Below are positions 59,041-64,000 of a stretch of 64,000 nucleotides of DNA, piece after piece. A program made the position numbers and the translations under genes. The DNA is from Actinomycetospora cinnamomea (GTDB lineage: Bacteria; Actinomycetota; Actinomycetes; Mycobacteriales; Pseudonocardiaceae), in the NCBI RefSeq assembly GCF_003096675.1, contig NZ_QEKW01000003.1, positions 62,001 to 126,000 on the forward strand, read 5' to 3'. The notes under the pieces were generated by a model. It was not told where the DNA came from. It was given only the letters and a program-made list of their open reading frames with translations, and ran no database searches. Position 1 is the first letter of the stretch. Each line of letters opens with the position of its first letter.

Positions 59041-59051
<11 letters not shown>
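58209..59051 (-). CDS. SWIM zinc-finger protein
   Basis: The 280-residue product has a SWIM finger, C-x-C-x(n)-C-x-H, in DCSCPDWSVLCKHLAAVAYL (about 159-178). The N-terminal part includes ESWWSGRFLAVLTALGVGGRLDRG, a feature of SWIM partners of SNF2 helicases. It overlaps the helicase by 11 bases, so the pair is co-translated and probably works as one complex on DNA. In M. tuberculosis a similar pair is helZ (Rv2101) with its neighbour. The function is unknown. Confidence 0.9.
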
Positions 59052-62112
<3,061 letters not shown>

Positions 62113-62117
62113 GCGGC

Positions 62118-62564
62118 TCAGGTCACCTGCACCACGCCGTCGACGACGCGCGCGGGCACCTCGGTGAGGCCGGTCTCGGCCGGGCCCTGGCGCACCGCGC
62201 CGGTGGCGGCGTCGAACTGGCTCTGGTGGGCGGGACAGGTGATCACGCCGCCCTCGGGAGGGGCGACGGTGGCGCCCTGGTGGGGGCACGTCGCGTCGTA
62301 CGCCTTGACGGTGCCGGCCGTGGGCTGGACGACGAGGATCTTCTGGTCGCCGACGGTGGTGACCGTGCCGCCGCCGACCGGGACCTCGGCGAGGGGGACG
62401 CCGGCGGGCGCGGCGGCACGGGGTGCCGTCCCGGGCGGGGCCGCCGGGCTCGGGGGTGCGGCACCGCCCCCGCCCGAGGAGCACGCGGCGAGCGCGCCCG
62501 GCGCGGCGAGGGCGACGGCGAGGCCGCACAGGACCTGGCGGCGGTTGGGAGCGGTGGGGGGCAC
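62118..62564 (-). CDS. Rieske [2Fe-2S] Tat-exported lipoprotein
   Basis: The 148-residue product has a twin-arginine signal (NRRQVLCGLAVALAAPGAL) and a lipobox ending at Cys28 (ALAAC), so it should be folded before export and anchored outside the membrane. The Rieske motifs are CPHQG and CPAHQSQFD, with two Cys and two His. A Ser/Gly/Pro/Ala-rich linker (29-65) joins the anchor and domain. I use GTG 62562-62564, five bases after GGAGG; the longer frame runs into a palindrome. It is not next to bc1 genes, so it is an orphan electron-transfer protein. Confidence 0.9.
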   Translation of the reverse strand: MPPTAPNRRQVLCGLAVALAAPGALAACSSGGGGAAPPSPAAPPGTAPRAAAPAGVPLAEVPVGGGTVTTVGDQKILVVQPTAGTVKAYDATCPHQGATVAPPEGGVITCPAHQSQFDAATGAVRQGPAETGLTEVPARVVDGVVQVT

Positions 62565-62635
62565 CGACACCTCCGTGAACGCTGTGGTGGAGCGTTCAGT
62601 CTCGCCCGCCGTCTTAGTCGTCGCCCAACGGGGTT

Positions 62636-62675
62636 GTGCGTGATCTTCTGAGCTATCGCTCAGAAGATCACGCAC
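62636..62675. repeat. Long palindrome (copy D of the family)
   Basis: Eighteen perfect pairs (arm GTGCGTGATCTTCTGAGC) enclose TATC. It matches copy A at the window start with one mismatch over 43 bases. It lies between the HAD gene (stop at 62680) and the start of the Rieske gene, so here it can act as a terminator for the pyrD-HAD unit. Confidence 0.9.
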
Positions 62676-62679
62676 GTAG

Positions 62680-63372
62680 TCAGGGGCACGGCTCGTCCGG
62701 GAGGGCCAGGAGACCCTCGACGACGTCGTCGAGGGCGGGGCCGGTGACGTGGGGGCGCGCGACGGCGTCGGGGATCCGGCCCTCGAGGCGCTCGCAGAAG
62801 GCGCCGACCAGCCCCGCCGCGACCGCGCCGTGGACGTCCCAGGAGTGCACGGCGACCAGGGCCGTGCGTGCCGGCGGCGTCGCGACCTGCTCGCACACCC
62901 ACTGGTAGACGCGGGCGGGCGGCTTGAACATCTTCAGCTCGGCGCACGACACGACGTCGGCGAGCAGGTCACGGACCCCGCCGGCCTCCAGCGCCGCGGC
63001 CGCGACCTCCGCCGAGCCGTGGGTGAAGCCGTAGGCCGGGACGCCGGCCTCGCGCAGGCGGCGCAGCGCGGGCTCGACGTCGGGGTGCACGGGCAGCTCA
63101 CCGAAGCCGTCGAGCACCGAGGCGACCTGCTCGTCGGTGAGGTCACGTCCGCACGTGCGGCGCAGCATGTCGGCGGCCACGGTGGCGAACGGCGGGGCCT
63201 CGCCGGCCAGCGTCATCGCCATGCCCTGGTGCAGCAGGCGGGCGAAGAACAGCTCGAGCTCGTGGCCCGGGCGCCCGAGGGCCTCGATGCGCGGCCGCAG
63301 CCCCTCCAGCTGCAGGCAGGTCTCGAACAGGTCGAAGAGCACGACCTGGGGACGGCGGGCGGGAGCGGTCAT
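62680..63372 (-). CDS. HAD hydrolase, haloacid dehalogenase type II-like
   Basis: The 230-residue product has the HAD motif I VVLFDLFETCL (about 9-19), motif II Thr/Ser in YGFTHGS, the motif III Lys in ELKMFKP, and a motif IV region in VHSWDVHGAVAAG. The cap helices after motif I (LRPRIEALGRPGHELELFFARLL) resemble type II haloacid dehalogenases. The ATG at 63370-63372 is used because the longer frame would translate a hairpin. It follows pyrD by 36 bases. The substrate is unknown. Confidence 0.88.
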   Translation of the reverse strand: MTAPARRPQVVLFDLFETCLQLEGLRPRIEALGRPGHELELFFARLLHQGMAMTLAGEAPPFATVAADMLRRTCGRDLTDEQVASVLDGFGELPVHPDVEPALRRLREAGVPAYGFTHGSAEVAAAALEAGGVRDLLADVVSCAELKMFKPPARVYQWVCEQVATPPARTALVAVHSWDVHGAVAAGLVGAFCERLEGRIPDAVARPHVTGPALDDVVEGLLALPDEPCP

Positions 63373-63374
63373 GC

Positions 63375-63410
63375 GAGTGATTTTCCCGGCTGTGGCCGGG
63401 ACAATCACTC
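63375..63410 (-). terminator. Hairpin overlapping the pyrD stop
   Basis: GAGTGATTTTCCCGGC (63375-63390) pairs with GCCGGGACAATCACTC (63395-63410) with one mismatch around TGTG. Two bases of the pyrD stop codon are in the stem, and the HAD ATG lies three bases past it. It may end pyrD transcripts or modulate expression of the HAD gene. Confidence 0.6.
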
Positions 63411-64000
63411 ACATGGAGGCGAGCACCCGGCGGGGCCAGGCCGGGCCGCCGTAGACGAAGCCGGTGTAGGCCTGCACGAGCGTGGCCCCCGCGTCCAGGC
63501 GCGCGCGGGCCTCGGCCCCCGTGTCGATGCCGCCGACCGAGACGAGGGTCAGCGCGTCCCCCACCCTCGCCCGCAGCCGGGCCAGCACCGCCCGCGCGGG
63601 CCCCGCCAGCGGCGCCCCGGACAGCCCGCCCGAGCCCGCTGCCGCGACGACGTCGGCCGGGGACGCGAGCCCCTCGCGGGCGATCGTGGTGTTCGTGGCC
63701 ACGATCCCGTCGAGGCCCTGCGCGACCGCCAGGTCGGCCACCGCGTCGACGCCGTCGTCGTCGAGGTCCGCGGTGATCTTCACCAGCAGTGGCGTCGCGC
63801 CGACCTCCTCGCGCACCGCCGCGAGCAGCGGCTCGAGGGCGTCGACGCCCTGCAGCTCGCGCAGCCCCGGCGTGTTGGGCGAGCTGACGTTGACCACGAC
63901 GTAGTCGGCGTACGGACCGAGCACCCGCGCGGAGTAGCGGTAGTCGGCGACGGCGTCGGTCGCGGCCTTCGACTTCCCGATGTTGACCCCGAGCACGGTG
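63409..64000 (-). CDS. pyrD: Dihydroorotate dehydrogenase (quinone), class 2 (partial, runs off window)
   Basis: PyrD oxidises dihydroorotate to orotate in pyrimidine synthesis, passing electrons to quinone at the membrane. The last 197 residues are in the window. [15 protein letters not shown] holds the catalytic Ser of class 2 enzymes, LLVKITADL the FMN-binding Lys, VATNTTI and GGLSGAPL the FMN phosphate region, and LVSVGGI and YTGFVYGGP the end. The N-terminal membrane-association helices are beyond the window edge. It precedes the HAD gene on the same strand. Confidence 0.96.
   Translation of the reverse strand, partial: TVLGVNIGKSKAATDAVADYRYSARVLGPYADYVVVNVSSPNTPGLRELQGVDALEPLLAAVREEVGATPLLVKITADLDDDGVDAVADLAVAQGLDGIVATNTTIAREGLASPADVVAAAGSGGLSGAPLAGPARAVLARLRARVGDALTLVSVGGIDTGAEARARLDAGATLVQAYTGFVYGGPAWPRRVLASM

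Noticed and set aside
62118..62675. Rieske start within the palindrome (copy D)
   Set aside because: It would translate the palindrome; the GTG at 62564 has a ribosome site and places the twin-Arg signal at the N-terminus.

Overview
The window is very GC-rich (about 73-75% by eye), dense, and uses GTG as a start almost as often as ATG. Its gene content is that of an actinobacterium: ergothioneine genes (egtA, egtB, egtC), RbpA, WhiA, a SUF operon headed by SufR, an OpcA-containing pentose-phosphate operon and an MptB-type mannosyltransferase. Several blocks follow the gene order known from Mycobacterium tuberculosis (uvrC-rapZ-yvcK-whiA; gap-pgk-tpiA-secG; tkt-tal-zwf-opcA-pgl; ctaB; qor-ctaA-ABC-mptB; sufRBDCSU-sufT). 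The lack of PE/PPE genes and the style of the accessory genes suggest a member of Pseudonocardiales such as Pseudonocardia or Actinomycetospora. That placement is inference; no rRNA or other marker in the window settles it.

Layout. 1-3015 (minus): egtC (cut by the window edge), egtB and egtA, making ergothioneine. 3166-7181 (minus): an ABC exporter behind a MerR-type promoter, a small HTH protein and an ABC-F ATPase. 7287-11359 (plus): an SDR oxidoreductase, a small unknown protein, a lycopene-cyclase family protein, a universal stress protein and a class III adenylate cyclase, the last four largely joined by 4-base overlaps. 11500-17967 (minus): the complete SUF iron-sulphur assembly operon with its repressor SufR first. 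18156-23521 (plus): mptB, a two-gene ABC exporter, heme A synthase and a quinone oxidoreductase. A DUF559-type gene bracketed by a 20-bp inverted repeat sits at 23595-24461, followed by ctaB (minus).

25978-34289 (plus): transketolase, transaldolase, glucose-6-phosphate isomerase, G6P dehydrogenase, OpcA and 6-phosphogluconolactonase, a compact NADPH/pentose-phosphate operon. 34286-45564 is an accessory stretch: a small membrane protein, a MocR regulator behind an array of short repeats, a YbfB-like MFS carrier, a very large SARP/AfsR-like regulator, a SnoaL-like protein, an alpha/beta hydrolase, a benzoylformate-decarboxylase-like ThDP enzyme, a DUF488 protein and an orphan TrpB2-type enzyme. 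45579-49479 (minus): gap, pgk, tpiA and secG, then rbpA. A metabolite:H+ symporter (plus) is lodged between gap and whiA. 51062-56086 (minus): uvrC, rapZ, yvcK and whiA. 56207-64000 (minus): a MarR regulator, a small unknown protein, a PIG-L deacetylase, a SWIM-finger protein with an SNF2 helicase, a Rieske Tat lipoprotein, a HAD hydrolase and the 3' part of pyrD.

No rRNA, tRNA, CRISPR array, transposase or phage gene was seen. The most striking non-coding features are: a family of long palindromes with shared GTGCGTG...CACGCAC ends (one lies in the egtC frame at the window edge); a MerR-type operator in a 19-bp promoter spacer; the MocR repeat array; four helically phased repeats before uvrC; and several apparent [16 protein letters not shown] with a -10 box 6-8 nt before the start codon.
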